Notes: generated from the letters alone by a model not told the origin. A DNA stretch of 64,000 nt from Timema cristinae (GCA_039000515.1 JBCFYV010000024.1:13683551-13747550); one strand, 5' to 3'. Shown: positions 33,700 to 46,009, numbered from the stretch's first letter. Numbers and translations: made by a program.

Positions 33700-34680
33700 G
33701 CTAAATTAATGGATGAGTCAATTTACGTTGTCGCAAAAAGGAGAAAAAAACAAAACAGAATTTTTGTCATAAATGCTTGAGTGACTTACTGTTTAGTTAC
33801 GATTACAAAACGTGTTACAGCTCTACAAATTCACCTTAAAACTTTTATTTGTATTCTTCCATGAACTTTTACTCTATAACATAGCATTGATGGATTACAA
33901 AATTCAATATATATATATATATATATATAATACATAAATAATACTCGATAGCCTAAAAGTATAATACATCATTTCGTCACGATTATTTTTTAATGCAATT
34001 TGTTGAAAGTAAGCTGATGAATATAGCCCTAAAATTATGCAATCTAGATAAATAATAAAAATGTTGTTTGTTTGTAAGTTTTAATTTTTAATTAAACATC
34101 AAAACTATACACATGTAACATTTACAAACACACAATTTGAACGTAAATGATCACCAGCCCCGTGGGGTCCTCGATAGCTGCATTGATTGATAAACAATAC
34201 ACTACATCGAAATTAAAATGTTGCCCTTAACGGGTTGATAGTTGCACACTTAAGGATAAAGGATGGAAAAAAAAAAACTCCCCATAACTCATACAGGACT
34301 AAAGCGGCCTTAATTCAATATATAAACAAATTAAAATAATTTAAGGATTCAAATCAACTATGTTAAATTTTATGTGCATAGCTTTATTTCAGTTATATTA
34401 TATATATTATTTCTGTAGTCAACATCCAGTTTTCTCAACTAATACAAAGCTTAAAGCGATGAATAAGGTATCAGTGGTTAGGATTTTCAGTTTACTTAAA
34501 AACACATGGTTTGTTTAAAATATAAGTTAAAATAAAAATCTAAATTCAAGATGATTTCATTCTGATATCAAATATTGTATACCAAGAGGTATTGTAAATT
34601 GTAAATACGTTCACATTAATAAACTCTCTTTGCTATTTTGTGTATACACTTCAACTTCAAAAACCCAACAAAAGACTAAT
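33700..34680. other. AT-rich DNA, nothing recognised
   Basis: Includes (AT)n at 33909-33930. No gene or element was identified. A GTGGGGTCCTC string at 34160 recurs near 39075 without further alignment. Confidence 0.5.
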
Positions 34681-34685
34681 TATTT

Positions 34686-34880
34686 TTTTTTTTGGGGGGG
34701 GGGGGGGGAAGGGAAGGTTGAATGTGTGAAAGTTTAATAAGGGTTTACTGGTTATTAAACATAACCTTTTTTATACAAGTGGATTCACGTATGAAAAGGA
34801 CTTCGAACCTTTGTCATTATGAGGCAACCGCTTTAATGACTCAGACTTTCAACAGTAGTTTGGCAAACACATTTTTAGTT
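34686..34880 (-). mobile_element. G-run and tRNA-like fragment
   Basis: A T-run joins a run of about 15 G (34694-34708). At 34780-34865 the minus strand shows a tRNA-like stretch with GGTTCGAAGTCC (B box). It is probably the head of a worn SINE, and the open frame across it is not a gene. Confidence 0.4.
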
Positions 34881-35283
34881 GGTATGGCGAATATAGTAGA
34901 GCTCCTAGAATAAGTATATGGTTGACTAAACGCAACACGCTCTAGGGAGAAATGTGTAACTATATTGTTACAAGAGATTTGTTGGAGTGTGAATAGTCAA
35001 ATGACACATGTGTCGGGCCAAGAATAAAAAATAAAAAAAATATAAAGATAAAACATTTTCCTGAGCAGTTGGAAAGATTATATGAAGGTTCAAAGTTTAA
35101 ATCTGTGTGCGTTTTACCAACATGTTAATGCTTCTTAAAGCTTAGTGTTAATTAACTGACCTAGATACAATATTAGACTTGAAACTCTTTTAATTAAAAT
35201 AAACCAATATGGTTTAATATCTTCATAAAAGCTTTAATTTATATTTGATAGATTGTATGCCTATGATGTATAGATAATTCACT

Positions 35284-35362
35284 ATTATTATTATTATTTA
35301 TTATTATTATTATATTATTTATATTATTATTATTATTATTATTATCATCATTATCATTATTT
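35284..35362. repeat. (ATT)n microsatellite, interrupted
   Basis: ATT repeats with single-base slips and ATC changes at the end. Confidence 0.9.
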
Positions 35363-35930
35363 GGGCTTTACATGAGATTCAAAGCTTGATTTATTATATT
35401 ATTCATTAGTGTTATATCATAACACATTTTAATACCACTCTATATTGAAATCCAACATATTCTTTCGAATTAATTATGTGAAAACTATTTTATTTGTTAC
35501 ACTTCAATTTGCAAATGTCAAATCCATAATACTGGAAATAAACCTACAAATGTCTTCAATTCTTACAGGCTGACAAATATTTATATAGCCTGTTCATGGT
35601 AAAATTGGTCTATTTTGACATTTTAAACATAACTAAATTTTGGACTCATGTTTGTCTTGAAAATATTCATCGTATTTTAATATAAATAACATATATTGTC
35701 AATGTGACAACCGATTTCTGAGATAAATGAAAAAGTAACAGTTTTAATATATCTTTTTGCGTCCGAAAAGGCTAAATATACTGCAAATAGACTATTGTAA
35801 TAAATTTAATATATAGTCCATTGAAATTTATAATATTTAAATACTTTAATTTGTGACCTCTTTTAAGTTAGACTTAATTTGGTTTAAACCAACTTGTACA
35901 GTCCAATTTCTATGAGAAGGGTGTAATCTA

Positions 35931-36282
35931 TATTTTTATAATATTTAGCACCGCTTTCTAACTACCCGTTCGGGTTATACGCTTTAAGTACTAATTACTT
36001 TATTGGATTTAGGAATTGGGAAGGTTGAATTAGAGGAAGTGAACCCGCATTTACGTGGAGAAAGAGTGGAAAACCATTTAGGAAAAACCACCCCCAGTTC
36101 ACCCGACCGAGATTCGAACCTCGATTACCCGTCCTCAGCAGTCGAGCTCAACACGACAAGCGCGTTAGACAACTACGCCACCGAGGAGGGTTAAAATTTT
36201 GGACTTGGGGGGGATCGAACCAGTGACGGCCCGCGTCGTAGACCGTCGCGCTACCGTGTGGGCCATGGAGGAAAGGATTAGA
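35931..36282 (-). mobile_element. Dimeric SINE: extra tRNA-like head fused to a family 2 SINE
   Basis: From the right, the minus strand has a first tRNA-like unit, CACACGGTAGCGCGACGGTC plus CACTGGTTCGATCCCC (36197-36270). Directly after it comes a family 2 SINE with its own head CTCGGTGGCGTAGTTGTC, B box GAGGTTCGAATCTCGG, body and tail (35945-36190). TGTAATCTA lies at 35922-35930 and 36283-36291, outside both units, so they probably inserted as one RNA. Confidence 0.7.
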
Positions 36283-36299
36283 TGTAATCTAACAGTCAG

Positions 36300-38880
36300 A
36301 CAATGTATTATATTTAATTTCATGTATTCATACATCCTGTCATGTGCTTTGCAGCTGTCACTTTTATTAGATATTATAAAATCAAATTAATGAAATAGTG
36401 AAAAGGTGTTAATTTTGGCTTCAAAAATATGATTTTTCATTTTATAAAAGGCACATCATATGAAAATCTGACTGTAAGTACCAATGGTACTATGAAAGAT
36501 ATAGAATTGTTGAATTTACATATTCATAACAACCATAAAATGTATTTCTAGTGGGCATTTTCATTAATAAAGGGAATAAAATGACTAATCTATATTATTA
36601 TCACTGTAGTATTAAAAGCTTTGAAACGTCCACCCGGAAACCACCTAAAGTCACCTAGACTGGTCATAGATCACTCTTACAGCTTCTTTATACTATTGAT
36701 CAGTGAGGGTGCTGGTGAAAGCCCATAAAGTTTGTAAATTTTGATATTATTTTCTTTACTATATATACAAGCATTTACGCCTGAACTTTTTATTCGGGTT
36801 TAAGGGGTGGGGGTTAAAATTATGATATGTCAAGGTTAACTAGGTTGACTAAAAACACAAAAGGGTTGGTAGACTTTATTCCTGATTGGTTATTAAACTA
36901 GCTAAAAGAGGAAAGTATAGTAAGAGTCTTGTTAAATTTGAAAAAAAAAAAGTAATAATAATAATAATTTGAAGAAAAAATTTTTTCTAAGAAAACCTCG
37001 TATGTAATAAACCAATAAGGTTTTAATTTATTTAGCACACTGTTACTTTCATCACCATTTTATTATGTTCTTTATTTCTTTTTTTTAAATGGATTTTTGT
37101 AGTATAGAATAGTAAGTCGATTGATTAAAAATTCAGATCTTGTTTGAATTAAAGTCTTTTTTATTTATAAGCTACAATTACTTTCCTTGATCATAATATG
37201 TTTCTACAAAAGTATATATTTGGGATTCTTAACACTCATGTGTGTTTGATAGTCTAAAGCGAGTCAAATAAAATGTTAGTCTGATCAAGCTTATTCAAAA
37301 TTGCCTGTGACAGGAATCGTAATTAGATCGTTGTACAAATTTTCCTAAACTTTGCAAAGTACTCTTGCCCTCTTCCCGAGTTCCGACACTTTTAAGTAAT
37401 TAGAGTAGCAAGGAGTTGAGCTTGTTTCTCAAACTAAAGTTTCAATAGAATACTTGGACAGTGCTAAGCTACTCCGATAATTCTAGAAGAGATAAAAATA
37501 AATAAAATTTACATTTCTAAAATTGATTGGAATCAGTAAAATCATTTTACATCTGTTAAAATCTACCATGTAGAAAACATTTTCTCACATTGGTGGGCAC
37601 GTGCCCAAACGCAACCTCCTAATCTGGTCTTTCTTAATGTGTTTCCATTCTCGCTACATTGTAGTATAATTGTAAGTAAGGGTACTTTTCCTGTAAATTA
37701 TACTTTACGCATACCAGCCCCAGTGATTTAAAATATGCTGATATCCCAGATGGGTAGTAAGACATGGAAAAATACACTTTTTATTTTGCAAAGGTATATT
37801 AATATAATAAATGTAGACATAATCTTGATACTCATCCTCTAAATATGAGACAGACTGTACCACTTACGAGAGTCGATATGTACCTATCAGCACATGTTAC
37901 GTCGACTGACAGATAAAACTAGCTCACGTGAACCTTACGGATGAAGTAATTATCATCGTAAAGTATGAATTACAAATGTATACATTTAATAGAACTTGGT
38001 ACTTCTCCCACAACTGCTTCCATTTCAAACAGACAATCATATTTTTAGAAGACATATTTTTAACTCCCTGGCGTTAGGGAATTTGCATGAAATTTTTTTA
38101 CTACCGATCAAATTTGAAATTGGATCAAGCTCTATAACGAAGAACGTTAATTTTATTTGATGCCATAAAACTTTTTTTTATGTAAAATAGCCTCAAAAAC
38201 TCATTTGAACTTAAGTGAATATTTTAAGAACGTATCTGGTCGTCATAAAACATCCTCTCTTTTTTTCATTACTCTTCCAAATGAAGCTTCCCATTTCATT
38301 GAAGTCTGTAGGAGTTCAACTGAATATTAAACATGGGATTTAATGAATATTGTGCTATGTCGAACGTAATCTTCAAGTAAGCTTAGTTTTAGTAATACTT
38401 TAAATAAACGCATGAAATATTTTAATGCTGATGGTTTAGTTTACAAATATTTTAATACAGTTTTATGACTTTAGTTTTTATTTCAGTAGTCGCTTAGACT
38501 CCTAATAAGTGACTTTAAATCAGACATTGGAAAACATGTATCACTTCATCAAACCTAATCATTGAATTAATAACTTACTGAGCAGGGAAGGAATTACTAA
38601 GTATAGTATTTAAGATAATTGCTATAGAACTATAAAACTTTTTGAAAATTTGTTAGAGCTGGGTAGATTAATCAATTTTTGTTTTACTACCTACACTAAT
38701 AAAAATAAATTGATTTTGTATAAATGGGCCATTACTTGTTACTGTGTTTTGAATCTTAATGTGATACTTTCTTTCTCAGTGGATCATACAAACTGCTACT
38801 ATGAATAAGGCTTTTCAAAGGGTAGATAGCTAGAGGGCTTTGGAAATAAGCTTAGGGAAGTGTATGTGGCTATAACAAAT
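36300..38880. other. Mostly AT-rich; nothing firm
   Basis: A possible worn SINE tail (TGGGTAGTAAGACATGG) lies at about 37750-37766. The region shows no gene and no clear element. Confidence 0.5.
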
Positions 38881-38882
38881 TT

Positions 38883-38935
38883 GGGAACCACTACTTCAGA
38901 GCAGGGGTCTTCAAGTTTGTTTTGGTCCAAAGGCT
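38883..38935. mobile_element. Two hAT termini close together
   Basis: AAATTTGGGAACCACT (38880-38895) looks like a right hAT end. CAGGGGTCTTCAAGTTTG, starting near 38903, looks like a left end of a different copy. Partners for neither were found. Confidence 0.45.
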
Positions 38936-39734
38936 GTTTCTGTTTCTTGTTAGATTACGGACTGTAATACTGTAATGATATAACTAGGATTGAATATATA
39001 TTAAAATATTCGTATTAGCTCATTCTTATACACTTTTGTATGATGTATGAATAGTACTCAAACCGAAGGTTGGTGGGGTCCTCAATAGTTTCACCGTCAA
39101 CTATAAAGCCTTAGCAGCACTGAAAAGGTGCATACTTATACTCACATAGTTTATTTCAAGGTAAAATATGAGTTTAAAAAAAAACAAAATTTACATTTAC
39201 AATACATTTACTTAGAGACGGTCTTTTTACTACCGGATGAATATTGCTATCGAAAGATTTACTCTTGTATTTGAATACTTGTGACGATGTTTATTTATAG
39301 TATATATGTGAGTGAAGTAAGTAGACATGCGAGAGAGAATGCTTCCAAATAAACCTTTACTTGTTTGCCCTTTTACTTGACTCTCTTACTTCACTATCAA
39401 GATAGGAAAATTCCATTTATATACTTTGAAATTTGATCATCGGAAGGATCAGCTTAGTAAAGGGGGTTCTTATTCACTTCTATTACGTCATAGATAAAAA
39501 AGAACTCAACGAAAAAAAAGTGAGAAAACAAGAGAGATGGTGGATAAAGTCTGAGAGACTTCAGTATCTTCTGTTAGTGAACTCTTAAAGAACCAATCTC
39601 ACAGCCGAATAACCGGGACATTGGATACAGTATCACGCTCGAACCATAACATTTATCGATATCCGTTTTCTGCATTCTTTGGCTGACAAAAATTAGAATG
39701 GAATCTCTCCAAAAGTTTGTTTAGATTAAATACT

Positions 39735-39900
39735 ATATATAAAATTGACATCTGGACATGGGAATCGAAACTGGGACTTTTGACTTAACGATGATCTACA
39801 TCTCAGCTATCCAGGATAAGTCCCGTGCCGAGGGTAATTCCTCACTCAAAGCTTAAGGCAGAGTCTGTGATGGACATGTAGAAAGCATTGGCTACCTAAT
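39735..39900 (-). mobile_element. tRNA-like composite repeat (family 4)
   Basis: The minus strand has CCTGGATAGCTGAGATGTAG and GTTTCGATTCCCATGTCC. The conserved upstream block CCATCACAGACTCTGCCTTA is at 39847-39866. The upstream block is part of the repeat, which is unusual for a plain tRNA-SINE. Confidence 0.65.
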
Positions 39901-40061
39901 GAGTTATTATAGATACAACAGCCACTCGTTATTGGCTTAATTTTCACGTTTGTAAAAAATAACATTTTATATCAAAGAGAATAACATTGAAAAAGAATTA
40001 CATTAATTGTACATGAATAGCAAAGCTTGGGAGGTTAAAATGATCTTTATTCACTTACGAT

Positions 40062-40145
40062 CCTGGATATCTTAGTGATAGAACATTGGCGCTTAAAACC
40101 AAGGGTCTTGTGCTCGATTCTCGTGTTCAGGTGTCATTTTCAAAA
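40062..40145 (+). mobile_element. tRNA-like head (family 4)
   Basis: TCCTGGATATCTTAGTGATAG and TGCTCGATTCTCGTG form A- and B-box regions. It lies opposite in orientation to the copy at 39735-39900. The upstream conserved block is missing. Confidence 0.55.
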
Positions 40146-41042
40146 TTAATTAATATTATACTTGATGCGGCTGTATCCGTACTAAATATCATGTTGAACT
40201 CCCAAGCATCGCTACTCATGTAGGCTACAATTAATTGGACAAGCGTATGATTCTACATTTAAAATAGTAATTTTATATTGCATTAATTTTAAAAAAAAAT
40301 GTAAATTGATTACATTATTTTATAAAGTAATCAACATAAAACCTCACCAGAATTAAATGCATGATTCGAGCTGCGTTACCTTGATAAGCTAGGTCGTACC
40401 CAGGGGATGAAACGGTCTCTTTTTATCAAAATTTCTCTTTCTAACCCAACCTTTTTACTACCGAAAAAGTTTATTTGAAACATGGGTTTTCTTTTATACA
40501 TGGCATTTAGTGGTTTTTAAATTGCTTAAGATTATTTTTATACTCGTATTATAACGAGGGTCCAGAAGTTGGTATTAAAACCTTGTTTTGTCCTTATATT
40601 TCCAAGTATTTGTAACAAAAACACACTATCAATTCATTTAAATTCGTTTGGCTGATGTTAACCTCTAAATTCAAGTTTTATAATTTTTACTTCTTAGCAT
40701 ACCTGAACTTAAAGCATTGTTTTGTTCTTAGTTTATTGTTTATATGTAAGTTTTTATAACACATTTTTTTAACGTGTAATACATATAGCTTAGACTTTTC
40801 ATCAACTTGTGTATAATCCAGTTGAAGATGCATTATTAATTTTATGTTACATGTTCTCACAATATGTTTTTCACCAGAAGTAAATCTTAATAATATTTGT
40901 TGACTTATAATGTCACTTAATACATACACAAACTTAGTAACGGTTTAATTTATTAAATTAAATTCCTTATATATATTTCTAGAGCAATCTATCTAATTCT
41001 TAACTTATAATTATAACCACTCCTTACTTTCAACTATCTTTA

Positions 41043-41246
41043 TGATTACCAAACCCTTCCTTCACCTCTGACAAGATGTGTATTAATCACAACTTGTGAA
41101 TGTGAGGAATACCAGGCCTCCACCGTGGTTCGGATTCCACGTTAAACTGTAGGTCTTTCATTTCATCTCACAATCACCCTACCATTACACATTAGCGTAA
41201 GTGCGTATAACCCGAACGGGTAGTAGGACGCGGTGCTAATAATAAT
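41043..41246 (+). mobile_element. SINE family 1, 5'-truncated, with 11-bp target-site duplication
   Basis: Starts inside the body (ACCAAACCCTTCCTTCACC) and ends CCCGAACGGGTAGTAGGACG plus short (TAA)n. AACTATCTTTA is repeated perfectly at 41032-41042 and 41247-41257. Confidence 0.92.
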
Positions 41247-41589
41247 AACTATCTTTAGAATGTTTTCTAAAATGCTAAATAAAGCCAAAAAATGGCATAC
41301 ACTGTCAAATCCTTTAAATAATAAAAAATACGTAAAGTACAATAATTCATGTTTTCAATATCATAGTTTTATAAAATAAAATAAAATTATATACAAGTCA
41401 TCATTGCAATTGACATAGAAATAATATGAAATGCCACACACTTCCCAACTCTGATTATAACTTATTTTTATCCGTATCAATGGTCTAAAAATGTATAGCC
41501 TTAGATTAGAATAATTACATTTGGTTGAGGTAAGAATTTTAATCTTGGATAGTTTCACTGGGAGATGTATATCCATAACCTAGTTTATT

Positions 41590-41835
41590 TTATCAGCATG
41601 TCTTACTACTCGTTCGGGTAGTGTACTAATTACACTAATGTATTTAGGATGAGGAGTGTTGAATATACAGGAAGTGTACATGGATTTGCGTAGAGTGAAA
41701 GTGTAGAACAATTTAGAAAAATTATCTCAGCCACCCGGTCGGAGTATGAACCTTAATCTCCCCGTTAGTGGCAGCCCAGTCTGTTGGTTGCGATACTCAT
41801 GCCTTAGACTATTAGGCCACTGAAGTGGGTGATTA
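41590..41835 (-). mobile_element. SINE family 2 with 8-bp target-site duplication
   Basis: The minus strand has head CCCACTTCAGTGGCCTAATAG, a worn B box (GGTTCATACTCC), and tail CCCGAACGAGTAGTAAGAC. AGTTTATT flanks it at 41582-41589 and 41836-41843. Confidence 0.8.
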
Positions 41836-41999
41836 AGTTTATTATTCTATTTTCACATAAACTTAATTGGATTTATTTTAAGGTTATTTTCTTATTAATA
41901 AATATTTTATAGATTAGTAAATAGCTCTTTTGTTAAAAGTGATGGTCAAAAGTACCTAAAATATAGGTTTACTGACTTTTTGGTGAGATACTAAATTAA

Positions 42000-43709
42000 T
42001 TGTAATGGGTTGCCCCTGTTGCCCCAACCTCCCCACTTGCCAATATAGACATTGACAAGCATTGGGAAGTTTTGGCTGATTTGATATGCGAGTTACAGGT
42101 TGTTTTCACAGACCCTTATCCTCGTTGCATGAACTTAATATTAAATGACTTGGTACCTATGATTTAATTGTACAAAGTACACGGTTTGAGTTGGTTTGTA
42201 GCCCGACACAAGATATCCACCTTGGCAGAAGCGCCAAGCTAGGTCACCTGTGAAAGGGCTGTATTGCTTTGCGAGTTACAGGCAGCATACGCTAGCCCTT
42301 ATCCTCATGGAATGAGGGTGAAAAATATGAATTTGTGAAAATATATATCTAGTGAAAGATGGGTTGATTGATTGTGAGTTTGTGATGATTATCTGAAAAG
42401 GAAACACATGTTTGATTAGTCAAAATATACACTTGATGAAGGATGAAAATTTGAATCTGAAGGTGTGGATGATATTGCTCCTTTCTCTTATCCCTCTCTA
42501 TTCCAGCCTTGGGCGTTTGTATGGTCTTTGGTCGTGAGGATTGTAGTTACCAAGTGCACGTATCAATGGATTTTTGTGTGCTACACTTTGTGTGTAGAAC
42601 TTTTCCCTTCTTTCTTTGAATAACACATCGAGTGGTTTGCACTTGGCTATATCATGGAGGTGGTCTATTCTTGTTCTAATGTCTGTTCCGGTTATGAGCC
42701 TTAGTATCTTGTTCTGCACTGTTTGTAGCTTCTTGATGTGTGTTTTGGCTGCGTATCCCCAACCTACGCAGCCGTAGAGGATGATGGGCTGGATAATACA
42801 TTTGTAAATGGTTATCTTGGATTGCTGACTCAGTTGGCGCCCTTTGAAGAGAGGATAGAGCTGTATGAAAAGCGCGGTTGCAGTTTTCTTCGTTCTGTCA
42901 ATATGTTTCGCCCAGGTGAGCTTCCTATCTATGGTTATTCCAAGATATTTTGCCTCGTTTTCGAACGGTATGTCCTCTTGAAAAATAGTGAAGTTCTCTG
43001 GTGGTAATTGTCTCCTTTTAGCCACCACCATAGCCGTGGACTTCGCAGTGTTGACTTTCACTCGCCATTTTGTAAGCCAGGTCTCGAGTGTTGTTAGGTA
43101 TCGTTGTAGTGCTAGTGTCGCGTAGTATATATTCCGGTCTCTTGTATAAATTAGTGTATCGTCCGCGAATAATCTCACTGTCATTTTAGGGTGTGTTGGT
43201 ATATCAGAAACATAAAGATTGAAAAGGTAGGGAGCCAAGACCGACCCTTGCGGTACCCCTGATTTTACTTTCACCCTCTCGGAAAGTGAGCCCCCAATAG
43301 CGACCTGAAACTCTCTGTCTTCTAAGAAGCTTTTAATGAGCATTATGTCTCTTGGTGGGAAGTCGTATTGTATCAGTTTGTATAGCAGTCCATAGTGCCA
43401 CACCTTGTCGAAGGCCTTCTCGACGTCCAAGAATATGGCGAGCATGTATTCGCGTTTATTGAAGCTATCGGTGGCATCCTCTATGAAATTTAGTACAGGA
43501 TGGATTGTGGAGTGAAGTTTCTTGAATCCAAACTGTAGATCGGGGATTATTTCGTTCATCTCTGTGTGTTGTTGCAGTCTATTTAGTATCAGGGATTCAT
43601 AAAGTTTACTGATTGTATTGAGCAGGCTGATTGGTCGTCTGTTCTGAGGGAAGATGCTATTTTTGCCTGGTTTTGGGATTAAATTAATTGTTTTATTTTC
43701 TAAACACTT
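42000..43709 (-). mobile_element. 5'-truncated Jockey-like LINE
   Basis: Consists of the RT open frame (42498-43709) and a 3' untranslated region to about 42000. Inside that region, GGATAAGGG...CCTGTAACTCGCA occurs twice (near 42089-42125 and 42270-42306), a short internal duplication. The break just upstream of the RT core is typical of incomplete reverse transcription. No poly(A) tail is visible at the 3' end, and I could not define a target-site duplication. Confidence 0.8.
42498..43709 (-). CDS. Non-LTR retrotransposon reverse transcriptase, Jockey-like, 5' partial
   Basis: About 403 open codons without an internal stop. Going from the N-terminal side: LIPKPGKNSIFPQNRRPISLL (RT domain 1-2), KLYESLILNRL, GFKKLHST, IFLDVEKAFDKVWH (motif A, catalytic Asp), SGVPQGSVLAPYLFNLYVSD (motif B), LFADDTLIY (motif C, both Asp present). 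Then come KSTAMVVAKRR, YLGITIDRKLTWAKHI and the thumb/connection LYGCVGWGY...LQTVQNKILR. It ends PYKRPRLE and stop. A stop codon lies just upstream of the first Lys at 43709. The endonuclease and ORF1 are absent, so this copy cannot move by itself. Intact motifs make it much younger than the LINE at 13975-15560. Confidence 0.9.
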   Translation of the reverse strand, partial: KCLENKTINLIPKPGKNSIFPQNRRPISLLNTISKLYESLILNRLQQHTEMNEIIPDLQFGFKKLHSTIHPVLNFIEDATDSFNKREYMLAIFLDVEKAFDKVWHYGLLYKLIQYDFPPRDIMLIKSFLEDREFQVAIGGSLSERVKVKSGVPQGSVLAPYLFNLYVSDIPTHPKMTVRLFADDTLIYTRDRNIYYATLALQRYLTTLETWLTKWRVKVNTAKSTAMVVAKRRQLPPENFTIFQEDIPFENEAKYLGITIDRKLTWAKHIDRTKKTATALFIQLYPLFKGRQLSQQSKITIYKCIIQPIILYGCVGWGYAAKTHIKKLQTVQNKILRLITGTDIRTRIDHLHDIAKCKPLDVLFKERREKFYTQSVAHKNPLIRALGNYNPHDQRPYKRPRLE

Positions 43710-44339
43710 TTATTGGTGTAATATCAACATCTTCCCTAAATTTGTTTTGTAAGGTCTAACCGAGCCAATAGGAAATAAGCTAAATAAATACATAAAAATT
43801 GTAGTAAATAATGATAAATACGTAATTATTATTATTATTATTATTATGTATATAGTTACATTTTACATGATTAATTTCAAAATATCTCGTTCATTGTAAA
43901 TTAACGAAACAGATGAATAATAAGCACGAATGTAATATTAAAACAAAAGCGCACATATAATAAATCAAATGTATAACTTCAAACGCACGACACAAACTAA
44001 CGTAGAGTGTAAATTGAAATAAATAATGTCATGATGAAAATAAAAAATGTGTCGTTCAAGGTAAACAGGAAATGATATTTGGGGTGAAAGCTACTCTGAA
44101 AGAAAAATTGACACATTTCCCGGGTGATTTCCTGGGCCCAACCTTGGGCCTATTTCCCGTTCTTTGATCCAAAACGCAACCTGTAGGACCGATATTTCCC
44201 ACACTTGTTGACATGGCACGTGATCCAACAGGCCAATCAAACATTTACATCTCTATTTTGTGTTTTGTTACTTTTGTTCCATAGTTCGCATCACTCTACC
44301 TGTCCGGGATATTGATATGTTTATATTTAAGGGATGATG

Positions 44340-44962
44340 TTGAAGAAGGTATATATTAGAGAAAATGAAACCACATTTTCGTGAAGGGAAAGATGTAAAA
44401 CATTTAGAAAATATAGCTCGGGCGAACTGAGGGTGGTTTTTCCTAAATGGTTATCCACTCTCCCTCCACGCAAATGCGGGCTCACTTCCTCTAATTCAAC
44501 CTTCCCAATTCCTAATCAATTAGCGTAATTAGTACTTAAAGCGTATAACCCGAACGGGTAGTAAGACGCGGTGCTAAATATTATTATTATTATTTAGAAA
44601 ATATAGGTCGGGTGAACTGGGGGTGGTTTTTCCTAAATGGTTTTCCACTCTCCCTCCACGCAAATGCGGGCTCACTTTCTCTAATTCAACTTTCCCAATT
44701 CCTAATCAATTAGCGTAATTAGTACTTAAAGCGTATAACCCGAACGGGTAGTAAGACGCGGTGCTAAATTTATTATTATTATTTAGAAAATATCGGTCGG
44801 GTGAACTGGTGGTTTTTCCTAAATGGTTTTCCACTCTCCCTCCACGCAAATGCGGGTTCACTTCCTCTAATTCAACCTTCCCAATTCCTAATCCAATAGT
44901 GTAATTAGTACTTAAAGCGTATAACCCTAACGGGTAATAAGACGCGGTGCTAAATAAAAATT
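44340..44962 (+). repeat. Tandem array of three headless family 2 SINE bodies, preceded by an inverted piece
   Basis: Units start at 44402, 44592 and 44781 with ATTTAGAAAATAT and each runs through GGTGGTTTTTCCTAAATGG to CCCGAACGGGTAGTAAGACG and (ATT)n. The third lacks a few bases and ends AACGGGTAATAAGACG. A fourth start is seen at 44952-44965. Immediately left (44340-44401) is a piece of the same body in opposite orientation (GAAACCACATTTTCGTG), forming a head-to-head join. Direct arrays imply unequal exchange or template slippage rather than independent insertions. Confidence 0.88.
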
Positions 44963-45731
44963 TAGAAAATAACACCTCATCAAGTTGATATTTTAACACG
45001 GGCATATCTTTTACCAGTAAATAAAACAAAATGAAACTGATATCCTTGTCCGCATGGCCATTGGTGGTGGTAGATTTTTTTCTATGAGCAATAGTATTGT
45101 GGACTTCTTTTTATTTAGGATAAAGTTTGACATAATGGTATGAACTTATTTTTCAATGAATACTCTAAATGATTTAAATTTACATCTTATTAACACAGGA
45201 ACATATCAGAATACGACTTAAAAAAAACTGGATATCATCGCTGAGGAAACTACGCGGCTACTATTGGGAGACAGCGTTGTCATTCTCTCGTTTATGTGTG
45301 GTCAATCTACCCTCGAATATAAAACAGGTTTGTTAACTCTGGTTAGTCGAAGTTGTCAGTAGCTTTACTTACAACAGAACACCACCTTCTGACAAAACTG
45401 AGAGCGAGGAGATTTGACAATAGTTAACTGAGAGAGAGCAAAGATAAATCTTTTCTCCACAAGAGCTGCAGTTACCTCAACAATGATGCAGGATGTAACA
45501 AACTAGGTGTAGCTGTATCCAAGACAGAACCCCAACACTGTACAGTGTACACCCATCTGGGCCCCAGACAACTACCTGAGTAACAGGATGAGATGATGAC
45601 ATATTATAATCACTAGAATATTTTACTCAACTATCCTAGAAATGTAGTAGGGTACTCTTAGAATGTGATGAATACCACTTGGCTACAGAGATTAGCCAAC
45701 TACAGTTAAAATTATATATAAATTATGTGTT

Positions 45732-46005
45732 AATTAGACCACCTCTGTGATATAGTGGTCAGAGCTCCTACTTTAGGATCAAGAGGTCTCGGCTTCAATC
45801 CCTGGCACGTCCAGATTTTTCTGTGAAGCAGTGGGTGGGTGATGGGGTCAACTCATCCTTGTGAGGACAAATAAGGAGCTACATGAATAAAGAAGTAGTA
45901 GCTCCAGTCTATAAAAAATGATATTAACGGCCAAAGGGTTCATTGTACTGACCACATGACACCCTTTATCCTTAAATGTTGGCACTATCTTCACCATATG
46001 CAGCA
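45732..46005 (+). mobile_element. tRNA-derived SINE (family 5)
   Basis: Head CCACCTCTGTGATATAGTGG, B box GGCTTCAATCCCTGG, then CAGATTTTTCTGTGAAGCAG. The downstream part with GATATTAACGGCCAAAGGG and TGACCACATGACACCC recurs, diverged, at 58600-58650. Confidence 0.65.
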
Positions 46006-46009
46006 GCCA

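Noticed and set aside
36197..36270. Functional tRNA gene
   Set aside because: A and B boxes are present but the acceptor stem does not pair, and it is fused to a SINE. All tRNA-like heads in the window fail in the same way.
36003..36390. Two plus-strand frames of 63 codons
   Set aside because: They read across the antisense strand of the dimeric SINE.
39310..39397. Regulatory hairpin from AGTGAAGTAAG and CTTACTTCACT
   Set aside because: An 11-bp inverted repeat with a loop of about 65 bases has no other support and is plausible by chance in AT-rich DNA.
44706..45029. 107-codon minus-strand frame
   Set aside because: It is the antisense of the tandem SINE bodies.
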